Source: Arthrobotrys musiformis
Taxonomy: Eukaryota; Ascomycota; Orbiliomycetes; Orbiliales; Orbiliaceae
Assembly (NCBI GenBank): GCA_036971715.1
Contig: JAVHJL010000006.1
Coordinates: 248,001 to 312,000, forward strand
Reading direction: 5' to 3'
Length of the DNA stretch: 64,000 bases
This document shows positions 23,278 through 35,460 of the stretch, one piece after another. A program made the position numbers and the translations under genes. The notes under the pieces are model-generated. The model had not been told where the DNA came from. It made no database searches and saw only the letters and a list, made by a program, of their open reading frames with translations. The stretch's first letter is position 1. Every line of letters begins with the position of its first letter.

Positions 23278-25000
23278 GATGCCTGTCTTGTCGGGGGGTG
23301 GTTAAACCTGGGACCTGACTAAAAAGGATTCGAGAAGTTAAATAGATTATAGAATAGAATAGAATAGTCTCTCTTCCTTTCTCTCTGTGTGTCTGTGTGT
23401 GAGAGTATGTGCGTGTGGGTGGGTGTGTATGTAATGCACTGCAGTCCGGCCGAGGTTGGATGGATCTATCTTATTTGAGAAGAAGACCGGGCGAGGGCTG
23501 TTAAATATGTCAACGTAAGATTTAGGCAGGCCAGCCAGCCAGCTATAACAAGTACTTCTTAGTCTGTCAAGTACTCAAGCAAGGCAAAGGCAAAGGCAGG
23601 GCAGGGCAGCAGCAGCAAAACACCAAGCAAGTAGCAAGCACCAGCTAAGCAGGCAAGCTTCTTGTCCGTGAGTGAATGTGAAGTGAATTTGAATGTGTAA
23701 GCTGGGCCCGGAGCTCGAATTGTTTAAGTAATCCGAAAGGGACCTAGTCGGATATATGTAATGGCGAGAGGCTTAGACTTTCTTTTTTCTTCTTTCTTTT
23801 CTTTTCTTTCGTTTTTTTCTTTTCTTCTTCCTGTCTTTTCTGGGCAGTCTAAAGTTGAGTAAAAGTCAAGCAAAGCAAAGTAAAGTAAAAGTCAGGTCTG
23901 GCGGCAGGAGATTTTTAAAACTGATGGAAAGAGCCGGCCGAAAGGTCGAAATTCGAACGACTTTAAACACCGACCGAAAACTGCCTGACGACTTTTGCTT
24001 AGTCGTTGATTATGTCTGGGACAATAATCAACCGAGCCTTTTCGTCCTCGCAAAGTGGACCAAAATGAGTACTAGGCCTTTTATTCTCCGTGGTTGAGAT
24101 GCTTCAATAGTAAAATCCTGCGGCGGAGAATAATTAGAATCATGTGTAAGCTGCAGCGAAAACGGGGGCCATCCGCGTATTCCGTTTAATCAATCTATCT
24201 TCTTGCCCTAAAACCGACAAGACCCGTCCAGAGAGGAGAAGAAGAAAAACAATGATACGTAGCAATATGTACTATGTAGCTGGGGTGTAAGGAAAGGAAT
24301 ATGCCGAAGCCAATTGCAAAGCAACCTCAAATCGAATCCGTTATGATCCATCCAATTTCGATTCTCGGATCTGGGAGACGATGATGCTGGATCGACCCAC
24401 CCGCACGCTTTCCCCCCCAGATTACTTTTCCGAAGGGAGACTAAACTCTTCAAAACGTCGGATGGTACAAGTGCCGATATGAAAGTGAAAAGGAAGCAAA
24501 GAAACGGAAGGTCTTGGATGCGGGAGTATGTAATCAACGGCTAACCGGTCAAAGGATATGATACCTGAAACCGTAATATAATACTATAATATACCTCGCG
24601 CACAACTGAAGAATTGCGAAAGGAAAGTAATATAATATCAGATCAGACCAGATTCAGATCGGTATTGTGATCTTGGCCTGATTGATGGCAATTGCATCTA
24701 CACTGACCCCTCCAAAAAAAAGGGCCCGTGTGTATAAGTAGGCAGTATAGGATAGTGTGTATAGGGCTGATTGGGAATTAGGAATTGGGATTGGTGCCTG
24801 GGTCGGCACAACGGGACCGTATGCAGGTTCAGAAATCGGTGCAGGGAAAGTTTGCAGCTTGATGAGTAAATAAATACCTTACTGTCTTTCTTTCTTGATC
24901 TTATATCAAAGATCGCGGGCTTTCGCTCAATCAAGCAATCACTCGCAAACAGTCGGATTCTTTCTTGATTCCAGATGCATGCAAGTGAGATGGGAATAAT

Positions 25001-25027
25001 AATGTATGTATGTATGTATGTATGTAT
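25001..25027. repeat. (ATGT)n microsatellite
   Basis: About six perfect tandem copies of ATGT. Confidence 0.8.
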
Positions 25028-28000
25028 CAACTTGAAGGTGCGCCGTGGGGGGAATTGTTACACGAGAGGAGAAGAAGCAGAAGAAGAAGCAGCAGCGAAG
25101 AAACAGGAATCAGAAAAAAGTCAAAGCGGGTCCGTATGCATACATACGTTGATGAGCTAAATATTCCGACGAAATGCAGTTTTATTCAATCGTTGATCTC
25201 GAAAACTGCAGATGTTCTTGTTCGCCGTTATATGAAATTTAAGGACGACTCGATGCAGGGGGTTGTTTTTGTGGTGATAATATGGATTTTGATGATGATA
25301 GCAGCTTCCTTGCTTGCTGAGTAATAGAATGGCTCTCAACTTAAATATTTCGAACGGCGGATGCGATGGTTCCAACCTCCTTGCGAAAGATGGTGCCGAC
25401 CGACCGGCCGGAGAGAGATATATCTATACTCCTTCGCTCTCTCCCACTTGCACTTGCTTGCCTTCCTATGTCACCCTCTCTTTTCGGGGCTGGACGCAAC
25501 ATCCAAGAGAGTTCTGCCCAACCGCCGTCCGGCTGCTTACTTAAGATTTGACGGCTATTTGGCTGGGCGCTCTGGTCTCGGAACTACGACGGTTCCGAGA
25601 AGGAAAGCAGTTGGGGAAAAGTAACGTAATGGCACATGCAACCTTTTTTTTTTTTTTTTTTTTTTTTCCTGGGGCTTCGGTGCTTCGCGATTGCCTGAAA
25701 CCCCGGCCCCTTGGACAGACAATACCTACATACGTATGTAATGTATTATGGTGTACATGATATAAGTAAAGTATTGGCCTGGCCAGGGAGGGGGGTTAGG
25801 AGGTAAGGAAGTAAGGAAGGAAATAGCAACTAGCGTAGGGCAGGCACAGTGGGCACAATTTGAGACAAAAGGACAGGAACAACCGGACTGAATTCCCACA
25901 GTATGTAATGAAACCTACCTGTTCGTTCGTGTTCGTTCTTGATTGAAAAAAAGGCCGCCGGGGAATGCTCGGTTGGCCCGCACTGGTTTGGATTGAATGC
26001 TTAGTAAAAAGAAGCACACTGCTGACTGATCTAGCCCGAAGGTTTTGTATCCACAAGTACTGATCGTATGCACGTCGCTCAAGCGAAAAAGGCGTCGACG
26101 GAGTCTACCAGGATTGAATGATGTGTGTACTGAGTACTTGAAGTATGTAATCTGAGGGTGGTTTGATGGTCAGCAAACCCCGTTAGGAATGTAATATAAT
26201 GAAACGCGGGTTTTAGAAAAGGTTGATCGATGGAAATAAGTCGGGCTGATTCGATTCGATGATATGATATAATATAATTTTTGCCCGAACACAAAGGACA
26301 AATACAGTGGATAGAAGAAAGTTGCAAAGTAATCAGAATGTGAATCCCTTCGAAAGACCCTTCTTGAGACTTATAAATGTCTCCAGCTGACGAGCTTGGT
26401 AAAGGTATGAGCAATTCGATGACGCGAAAGAACGCCGCACCCAACTGCGAATAAATACACCTACACCTACTTTACCGAATTATGAACTCGGATAATGAAA
26501 AAATAAAATAAAAAAAGTATGCTTTTGGTCACGGTTGGTAAACCCTTACCTGGCAGGTAGCGGCCGTGCTTAGGTATGCGTCTACCCGACCAAGGAGCAA
26601 TCTGCGATCTGATACTGCGCTGCACGCAAGCAATCAAGCAAGCTTGCGGGTTGCTGTGTATGTAGGTCAGGCAGGTAAGGCAAGACAGGGTAAAGCAAGG
26701 CAAAGCAGCGTGATTACTGATGACAATATTATGAAGCACCACCTCAAGAAGCAAGAGAAACCGCAGACCACACGGATACCCACACGCAGATATCGATATA
26801 CAATTCGGTAACGTGACGATTTAGGACAGCAATTACTAACTTACCTCCTCCTCAAGAACCGAACTTGCAATGGGGGACGGTAAACGGGGAATGCAGATGA
26901 AATGGTAATGCTGGTGTTGGGGCCTCTTTCTGATACTAGTAGGCTGACGAATGGGCTGACGGCGTCGTTGAATGCCTCGCGTGGTGGTTGACTCACAACT
27001 TCAAGAAAACGGGAACGGGCCACGCTATAAATCATCAACAATCGATTTTTTGGACTTCAGGCATGCCTTCTTATTACCTACGTTCACATGTAGGTAGCTA
27101 CAGTACGTTATCAATTAAACAAAGTGTAGTTTCGTCGACGCCAAATTTACACACATTTACATTGGCAAGGGACTAGGCTGGGCTGCTCCTACCAAGCTCC
27201 GAACGGCACGAGCTCGATCGATGGATGGATCCATCATGTCATGGCCCATGTGGAGGGTTCGAGTTCGAGTTAACGTGAGCTAGAGGAACACGAGGAAGCG
27301 AGCAGCTACCAGATCTGGATCCTCGATCCTGCCAATGGGACAGCTACGCTGAGTCGTGGTCTGCTTTTGGTTCCACTGCTTGCCCATGCTTGCCAAACTG
27401 AGGATTCGATCCTACCACAACCACCACAACCACCACCACGAGATCCCGAGACTGCCAGCCTGCTCTCCTCTTTCCCTCTTGGTGTAGAGGGCGGTTGCAT
27501 GCAAGACATGAGCATCTCCACCCTTACATACATACACACTTCGGATGCTTCGAACCGATGTGACATTTGTCGATTACTTACCTACCTGACAATACCCAAG
27601 CCTGATATCAACGATGGAGATATATACAAGGGAACGGGGGCAAGGAGATCGAAGACCATCGATTCAATACTTATTTTACGATCTTGATTGACAAAATGAC
27701 TTGAAAGCTAACTGCTGGTGGGACGGCGAGCTTTAATTTTCTGATGACTTATCAGACCCGGTCCAAGCTGCACCTCGTCCGAAGCCAGCCAGCCTGCATC
27801 AAGAAAAACTGGGCTTATAGGTAGTGGTCCCATTGAACACGAACAAAAAACAAAAAAGATCCGCTGAAAAGGACCGCCGCTAGTAGTAAACACCGACTCA
27901 CTCGAGTCAAGGTACCGTCGCAATACAGACCTGCACCTGGGGTGGTGGTGGAAGAGGGAAGGGGTTGAGTGGAGGGGGGCATGGGGAAGCTGCATGAAAT

Positions 28001-29257
28001 CCTCGGACATTGTTCACAGCGACGAGCAGGATAAAAGCCGTTGAAACCTTTTTTTACACTTGGACAAAAAAGAAAAAAGAACGAAAAATCCATTGCACCG
28101 TGCCCCATTGTGCTGCAACAGCCCATCAAACCAAGTTTTTGAGACCCACCATTTTTAGCCTTACGTAACTTGCAAGCCCTCCTACCAGGACAAGGATCAC
28201 GGCCTTTCGGTCGAGAGAAAATTCAGCCGACCTTTTTTAAGGTCCTTTCGGGGGGGATGACAGGTTATTCAGCTGTTACCTCAGCCATCGCTCCTCGAAG
28301 GGGGGGTCAAGCTTCCCTTGGCACACGGGCATGGGGAGGAAAAGAGATGGATGGATGGGGTTAACGTTAATTGCAGCAGCAAGTAGCAGCTGCTGCACTT
28401 CCAACAGCCGAAAAGGACGACCGACCTGACCCGACCTGACCGCGAAAAGTACACAGTAAGTGCGTACATACACACATATAGGAGTTAACTTAAAATTTGA
28501 GATTCGCAAGCGCCGGGTTTTGCAATTTGGAAACGTCAGCAGCCAAGCAGTAGCATCTGCTTTCGACCAGTGGGCCACATGGGAAGCTCCGTGAATAGCA
28601 TGGCGTACGTCGTAAAAGCGAAGCCAACTGCAACTGGTGGCAATTGCTCTCGGGTACGATACGTATTGTCGTAAAGTAATTAACCTGATGTGAAACCGCA
28701 AAGGATCCCAATTCAATTGTAATCGCGATACATACTAGAGAAGGATACATTCGGCGAATGCTACATAATAAATCCTAAGAGGAAGGCTGGTGATATTGCA
28801 TTATAGTACTATAATACAATACCCAGAAGTATAAAACACGGTGGGTAATATAAAACATCATCATCAGCATCATTCTACATTATACATGCGCTGTATCCTA
28901 TAAGCCAGCGCTAGCTATCTGCGCTGCAAAGGAAGTTCCCGAAAAAAAAAAAAATCTTATTGAACTACCAATCAGACGCAAATACCAATGATATCGAATA
29001 TGTGCAATCGGCTAAGCTACGGATTATCCGAGCTTTCACTTGTACAGCTTGTCTTGACTTATCTTTCGACGTCAGCAAGCATCGCCTGGAATGCAAACGT
29101 AATCATGGCTTTTACACTGTGTGCAGCGAGGAGGCTAGTCAGGACGGGATTTTCGTTTAGGGCTTCGTGCATGGTCCGCCCAGAGCTGTGCCGAAACTCC
29201 GTCTTCCCTCAACCAGGCTGTGTGCTCGTATTAAATTTCTGCGGCCTGGGGATCCAG

Positions 29258-29496
29258 CCAATCAGACGCTGCGGAATTCGCGACAAGATAATCTTAGATT
29301 AGATCTTGAGCTGGAAGTAGTCAGATTAGATAAACCGCTCTGATTGGTGGATCTCCAGATCAACTGCCTATCACCTGACTCGAGAGAGAGAGTTTTCCAG
29401 CCAATGAGAGGCCTTCTATTGGTAATAATTCCAAAAGAGGGAAACTCGACAGCAGCAAACATTAGCAATCAACTCATTCGCTCAGGCTTCTATAAA
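29258..29496 (+). promoter_or_regulatory. CCAAT-box cluster and TATA box upstream of the Cys-rich gene
   Basis: CCAAT occurs at 29258-29262 and 29401-29405, and its complement ATTGG at 29343-29347 and 29418-29422, all within 165 bases. A TATAAA box lies at 29491-29496, about 180 bases before the ATG, leaving room for a leader of roughly 150 bases. CCAAT boxes are bound by the Hap2/3/5 complex in fungi. Control of the gene by that complex is inference. Confidence 0.6.
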
Positions 29497-29674
29497 GAGA
29501 GCTACCCAACTGTGACACTTCAACCTTCCTGTTCTCCATATCAATCAATCCTCAAGACTACATCTTAGATCAAGATCACAATATCTTCTCTGCTTAGACA
29601 AATAGACCAAAAGTCAATCCAATCCCATCTCATCTGCTATCAGACCTTCCAATCCTCTCCTTCTCTATCTAAAA

Positions 29675-30218
29675 ATGGCATCCGTCACAAAACCAACCAG
29701 CTGCTGCGGAAAGACCGCTGACTGTGTCTGCGCCAAAGAAGCTACTGTACGTTTGTTCAAAGAATTCACCATTTCCCCGCAAAATGACATTACTCGTAAA
29801 AAAGAGAGGGACCCCTGCAGCCCGCAGCCCTTTTCTACAGCATTGTAGCTGCTATCAATTAACCTGACACCACACACCCACAAACTCATTTTCGCATTTT
29901 GGCAACCTGCATTATCTCTGAAACACCTTACTAACTACCGAAATAATAAAAATATAGTGCTCCTGTGGAGAAAAGCCCGCCCTGGCCTGCGCATGCTCCA
30001 AATCCGCGTCGGAAAACCAAGTCACCGGCGCCCGTTGCTCGTGCGGGAAACGCCCCGCCCAGGCATGCACTTGTTCTCGCGCTGCCACTGAGAACCTTGT
30101 TGTCAAGGGCGAGAGCTGCGCCTGCGGTAGCAGACCGAAGGATAGCTGCACCTGCGAGATCAAAGCCTCCGGTGCCGGTCTGCGGGCCCACGAAATCGAT
30201 TATACCAATTTGAAATAA
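29675..30218 (+). CDS. Small cysteine-rich protein with CxC repeats, metallothionein-like
   Basis: Two exons, 29675..29746 and 29958..30218, give 110 residues. The intron opens with GTACGT and closes with TATAG. The protein holds 16 cysteines, nearly all as CxC pairs: TSCCG and CVC in exon 1, then three similar units of about 28 residues starting CSCGEKPA, CSCGKRPA and CACGSRPK, each followed by a second CxC (CAC, CTC, CTC). Between units are SASENQVTG and AATENLVVKG. Similar small conserved proteins occur widely in filamentous ascomycetes (I recall a DUF7871 label, unverified). The pattern suggests binding of Cu(I) or Zn ions, as in metallothioneins, but it is longer and more regular than classical fungal copper metallothioneins. 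There is no signal peptide, so it is probably cytosolic. Confidence 0.85.
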
Positions 30219-30928
30219 ATTATCCCGTTCTCTTCCCTTCCGTTCTAGATAAGAGGGGGAGGGAAAAGGAAATTGTGATGAATTCGAATTGGGCGGAGTT
30301 TCTTTAGGGTGTACTTTAATCTCTGTATAGTGGGGTTCGAAGGGAATCGTTTACTGCTTTCGTGGTGTTTTTGTTTTCTGAAGGATTATAATTATTCCCA
30401 CGAAAACCTCAATTGCATTTTTTCTTGTGGGAGACTTTTTCTTAACTTGTTTACCTATTACCATGGAGTTTTTGAGAGAGAGGAAAAAAGGAAATCATTG
30501 GATCATTTTGCATTAAATACTTGTGTACCTACTAGGCATTCCAGACAGAACATGGTTAAAAAGTCCTGTGTCTACGAATAATATACTTCATTAAACCTTA
30601 TCAATTGTGCGATCAACCCACCTCGTTGGCGATAAGGCAGCTGGGGATGGCTATAATTATTGGGTAATAACGCTGGATAATCAAAAGTGTACAGAAAGAG
30701 TGCAATGCAAAGGAGGGTAAATACGAATGGAGGTTAAGTATTAAAAAACACGATAGAAAAGGCCAAAATTTTCGCTTTTTTGGTGGTGCATTTTGCTCAT
30801 ACACCCTCGCTCCGCTGATATGCCGAGTCATACTTCATACCGCTGAATATAAAAATATCTTCGATGAATAAAAAAAGGAAAGGGAAGAATCGATAGCAAC
30901 TGAAAGGGAAGAGGTGATACTGGACTCC
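30219..30928. other. Intergenic between Cys-rich gene and AP-2 alpha
   Basis: About 700 bases between two 3' ends. No gene supported. Confidence 0.5.
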
Positions 30929-33900
30929 TCAACGTCCATTGATAACTTCTTGAGGGAAGAATCCCTGCGCCAAGCGCTCCTCCATCGACTTGGCGATCAC
31001 AGGCGGTACATTCTCATCCGTAGCTCGAATCGTCAATCGATACATCTAGTATGGCACGGCGGCCTTGGTATTAGTAAACCGTGACAAATTCTCCTCGGAA
31101 GGGACCAATGGAAAAAGAGACCCGAACGAGATATATATTCCAAGGAAGGAGAAAGATGTTTTACTTACCGAAGTTTCAAAATTAGGCTCCAGCCTCAGAA
31201 GGCATCCGAACTTGCCTCCCTGGAGCGTATGCAAGACGCTCGCACCAACCCAGTTCTTTGAGTTGGCATCGACACCATCTAAGACGCCCCACCGGAATCC
31301 TTCGACAACCCTTCTCGTCTTAGCCGCATCGATCCTCCTCCCTGTTCCGTGCAATCCAAATACCCTCTGCGCCTCCCTTGGCGCGCCGCCGATCTGCTTC
31401 CACCGCTTGAAGAAGTCATCCGCGCTCAACTCCGCCGGTTCCATGAACTTGTGCAGGGTAACCGGCAGCTGTAGCGTCACGGCCTGCAGGGCACCGGCGA
31501 GGTAAGACACCCTGATAGTCGGCGGTTCTGTGAACACATTAACCGCCTCGAATATCAACATTTGCTGGACTTGGGAGTCGGGCTCGATGTTTGGGTCTGG
31601 AATGTTTTGAGTCGTGTAGCTTAACTCGTTCCGTGAAGGGTTGTTGATCGTGGTTGTGAATGACCCGTAGGCGTAGGACGATTTGTTGGTAAAGTAAAGG
31701 ATAACTATACCCTTGGGACCCCGGAACTCGGATCGCAAACCGATCTGAATCTGTACGTCTTCATATAATACTCCTTCGTTCCTGATCAACAGTCTATTAA
31801 ATCCGATCTGCCAGTCGGGACTAAGGTGCTCTGCGGATGCAAGGTTGGTAGGTCTTGGTGCTGGGGCAGAGGAGGCTGGGGAACTGCCGTTGATCTGTAA
31901 CCCTGCGAGGTCTGCTGATAGGGCGCTGGAGCTACCATTCGCTGTCAGAGGTGTCCCGTTGGAGTTGGTGAACGATCGCTTGAGACTTGTATTTAGCTTC
32001 AAGTCAAAGTTGGAGGAATCGAGGTTGGCATCTTTGCCACCGATAACCCACGTCCTCTTGTCGCTTGTCGCGGCTGCCTTCTGGTGCAGTCGAGAGAGCA
32101 ATGCGGATGTCCTTTCAGGGAAAGGTGGCATTTCATCGCAAACTGTTCGGAGGAGGTCGTCGGTGGGCATTGATACCAGGGCTAGGTACTCGCATGCTCG
32201 TTGTTGGAGCTCTGAATCCAACGTATGGCTATAGATCTCGAACACTTGTATGAGCTGCGGCTTGATTTCTGGGAACAGGTTGACAAATTTGACGAAGGCT
32301 GAGAGGATGATAGCCCTCGTGGCTGAAGAGCAGCCGTTAAACTTCGATTGCAAAGCCATGAACTGCTCGATCGGACTGCACCCCGGATTATCTGCGATCA
32401 GGTGTCCAAACTCGCCGAGCAAGTAACCTCCAATCTTGACCAAAGTTTCGTGGCACTGCGGACCTTTAACGAGCCCGAGAATAGTTTGGGCGGCGTAAAC
32501 CTGCAGTTCCTCATTGTTCGTCGTGATCTGAATGACTCTCTGCCAGACTTCGTCGCTGACATGCTCACCAGCCATACTAATGAGCCGTAGCGAGTTGTCA
32601 ACGTACCATTGGTATTCGGTGGCGTACTTTTCCGTTAGAATAGCAATCTTGAGCACCATTTCCTCTCTGATAGCGTAGTCTGCGTTGGGGAGGTACTTAA
32701 GCAATTCCCCAACGATGACTCCGGCGTTAGTAGAGTCGCACATGCTGTATAATAGGTCAAGGGCTTTTCGCTTCACACTGATATCCCTATCTCTCAATGA
32801 TGCCATGATGGTGTTCTGGTGCTTCTTGATGGGCTCCAAGCTGTCTGATTTCGCAGCCAGATGGGCCATCGCTTCTAGACCCAGGTATCTCACATTGGTT
32901 TCCCGCGACTGGATGAATCGGCCAAGACGAACTATGATCTGGACCATTATTCCGGTTTCGGTACCAATATGGATGGCAAGGTTGATGGCTTCGAAAAGGA
33001 TGGCGTTCTGTGCATTGTTTTGCTGAGTATTCTTAGGCATGTCAGATGATAGGTCAATGATCTTTTGTAAGGTTTCCCGTATCATATTTTGCACATTTCC
33101 ATCGTCTATTTCAATGTTAATATCTTTTGGATAAAAAAGCGATAGGATGGAGAGATCATACCTGAAGGAGGGTAATATTGTAATAACCTCAGGAGCTTCA
33201 CTTGCAGCCAGGGACATGGAATCTTGTAGTAAAGGTAGTCCTGTGTATAGTCGTCATCTACCACAACCTTCTTCAATCTGAAGGCAGCCTTGACATAGCA
33301 TCCCTGGTAAAGCTCCGGATTATCTTGAACGAGAGCTAAGACCAGCGAAGTCACCGACAGGCACACCCCTATGTCGGCATCATCCATTAGGGATATGATC
33401 CTCTCTGCCCATGTCTCCTGCACTATCCCAGGGTGCTTTCTATACAATCTCAACAATGTGAGGGCAGCCTTTTTCTTCACAAAGGATTTCGATGTCCTAT
33501 CCCAAACAAAAATCATCAGCGCTATTCGACGTCCATCGGATCCGAATTGACATACGGCGATATTAAGAGTCGGTGAACATCGGTGTTTAAAGCTTCTCCC
33601 ATCTCCCTTCCTCCAACATTGGCGATAGCGTGTAGAGCTAAACAGTTGAACAGCTCATTGTTGTCCATAAGGTCCTTTTTGATACTGTTGACGACGAGAT
33701 GTAACAGATCATGGTTTTCATTTAGGAAAAGGGTAACGGCGAGGTATCCGATCTGTTTTTCGGAATATTTGTTGGCAGATATCAGACTGACGGCTTCTAG
33801 GTGACCGAAATCGACGTTCCATCCGAGGATGTAGATGTATAGGAGCTATATACGTCCCGATTTCGAATATTAGCTCGACCGACCGAATTTTCTCCTCCTC

Positions 33901-34341
33901 AAACACTTTACACCGGGATGAACAGAGGATACAACCTTGCAGACGTATTTCTTTTTGTGGTATCCGTTAAGGCCGCCATCTGGACAATATCAGTATCTGC
34001 CGTTCCGTCGTTTCGTTACAGTTTTTTCGATTGGGTGAGGTATGTAACATATTGTTATTCGGTTATTGTACCTTTGAATTTCTGCCTTTAGAAAGAATTA
34101 GAACTAATCAATCTCCCGGAATTATAGACGTATGAGCGAATGGTAGGCGACCGGAGACGCACCGTATATTGGCCAGTTCCTTGTTTATGCGTTTTTCTTC
34201 CAGCTCTCTGGCGCGGGCGTTCCTAAGGTCCGCGATGAACTGCACCAATCCTGCATCACTAGCACTTCAGAACTTGCACCTGGAAGACTTGAAAGAAGCA
34301 AGGAAGCAAGCAAAGAGGTATGTACCTCGCATAGAAGACAT
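30929..34341 (-). CDS. APL3: AP-2 adaptor complex subunit alpha (alpha-adaptin)
   Basis: Eight exons: 34326..34341, 34163..34250, 34072..34085, 33936..33979, 33556..33845, 33162..33496, 31169..33105 and 30929..31045. They sum to 2841 bases, 946 residues, with every join in frame. The start reads MSSMRGLVQFIADLRNAR. A 14-base microexon supplies RQKFKD, followed by NGYHKKKYVCKLLYIYILGW. The alpha-solenoid trunk covers about residues 1-600 (GHLEAVSLI, LFLNEN, NCLALHAIANVGG, KAALTLLRLYRKHP, LQVKLLRLLQYYPP). A Ser/Ala-rich hinge follows, then the ear domain (about 690-946). Role: large subunit of the plasma-membrane clathrin adaptor that binds PI(4,5)P2 and endocytic accessory proteins. In filamentous fungi AP-2 also supports polar growth. 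The unusual feature is the cluster of tiny 5' exons. Confidence 0.95.
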
Positions 34342-35460
34342 GTTGGGCTTTTGTCGTCGTCGACGGCTATTCCGTCAATGTTTCCCTAAAAAAAGACAAC
34401 GGTTGCCGGGTGGCGGCGGCGACAGCGACAGCGGCAGGTCGAGGAGGGTGTGGTTCTGTTTCTCTTTCCTCCAAGCTATTGAGGTCGAACGAACGAACGA
34501 ACCAGCTGGGGTGCAGTTTCAAGCGCGGCTTTTTTTCCCTTTCCCCTGTCCGTTATTTTCGCGATTTGACAGAGGAATGGCCCGGATTAGATGGGAGAGA
34601 GAGAGTACGGGGGATTCGATGACCGGGAATAATAATGGTATGCAATGTATTAGGGAGTGAGGGTGTAAGTGGATGAATGGATGAATGAATGATATGAATA
34701 AGGGGAGCTTGCCGGGATCTTTGTTGATATAGCAGAAGGTAAGTTAAGTTGAGTTAAGTTAAGAGGGAGGTTAATAGCTTAGCACAGGTAAGCGAACGGA
34801 GGTCGGGTCGCGCCCCAGTGTACCTGTACGTAGTATCTTGTGTGGAGATCAAAACGTGACCTCCCTTCGACAGCACAAACCAGCTAGCTAAGGGTCTGTA
34901 TGTACATACTTAAGTACTTAGTAGATAGTATATCAATCAATGAGGTTGTATAGAAGTACCGGTACCTGACACTGCTATACAATCGTGGAGTCGTGAATGT
35001 ACATGTACTATTTGGAGTCAAATGAAGGTAGGTGGAATGCCAAGCAATATAATCTTATCTAAGATTGGACCCAATATAAAGTCTTGGCGCAGCAGGCAGA
35101 GTGACGTTGTTGTTTGGATGGCTTTTGTGTTGTTTTGGCTTGTGATAACCAAAAGTATCGATACTTTGATGGTCAAGTCCTCTCCTAACAACATATTAAT
35201 CAATTATGGCCACGAAACCCCAGATTTGTGCCCCTCTTTGTAGCCCCCTGTCCCTCTTTCTCTCTCTCCCTTCCTTCTTCCATATAACCTCCCTATTCAT
35301 CTCCCTGACTACCTGACAGTAGTAGTAGTACTATTATTGTTATCCGGTCCTTCATCATCTTCCATCACAACAAAACAGACGGTTCTGCTCCTTTCCTTCA
35401 GAAGAATACACTACTTGTTAGACGGGCGGTGCGCGTGGTGGCTCTTTCGGGGCCGAAGCC
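34342..35460. promoter_or_regulatory. Divergent intergenic region between AP-2 alpha and Lunapark
   Basis: 1.1 kb separates the two start codons. A perfect TACTTAAGTA palindrome lies at 34907-34916 and an (AGT)n run at about 35319-35331. No gene supported; the frame 34169-34660 overlaps AP-2 exon 2 on the other strand and is not a gene. Confidence 0.5.

Larger units (their letters stand above)
22697..29674. other. Gene-free stretch of about 7 kb rich in simple repeats
   Basis: No supported gene. Simple repeats: (TTTC)n at 22728-22749, (AAAAT)n at about 22885-22918, (TTCTTA)n at about 23245-23277, a GT-rich run at about 23385-23432, (ATGT)n at about 25001-25027, and a T tract at about 25640-25668. 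The proximal part (22697-24100) is presumably the promoter and leader of the bZIP gene. The distal part (29200-29674) is the promoter of the Cys-rich gene. The remaining 5 kb could hold non-coding transcripts, but I cannot show one. Confidence 0.5.

Noticed and set aside
29912..30191. Minus-strand Ala/Gly-rich frames opposite the Cys-rich exon
   Set aside because: Shadows of the CxC-coding exon; the plus-strand frame with its intron explains the region.
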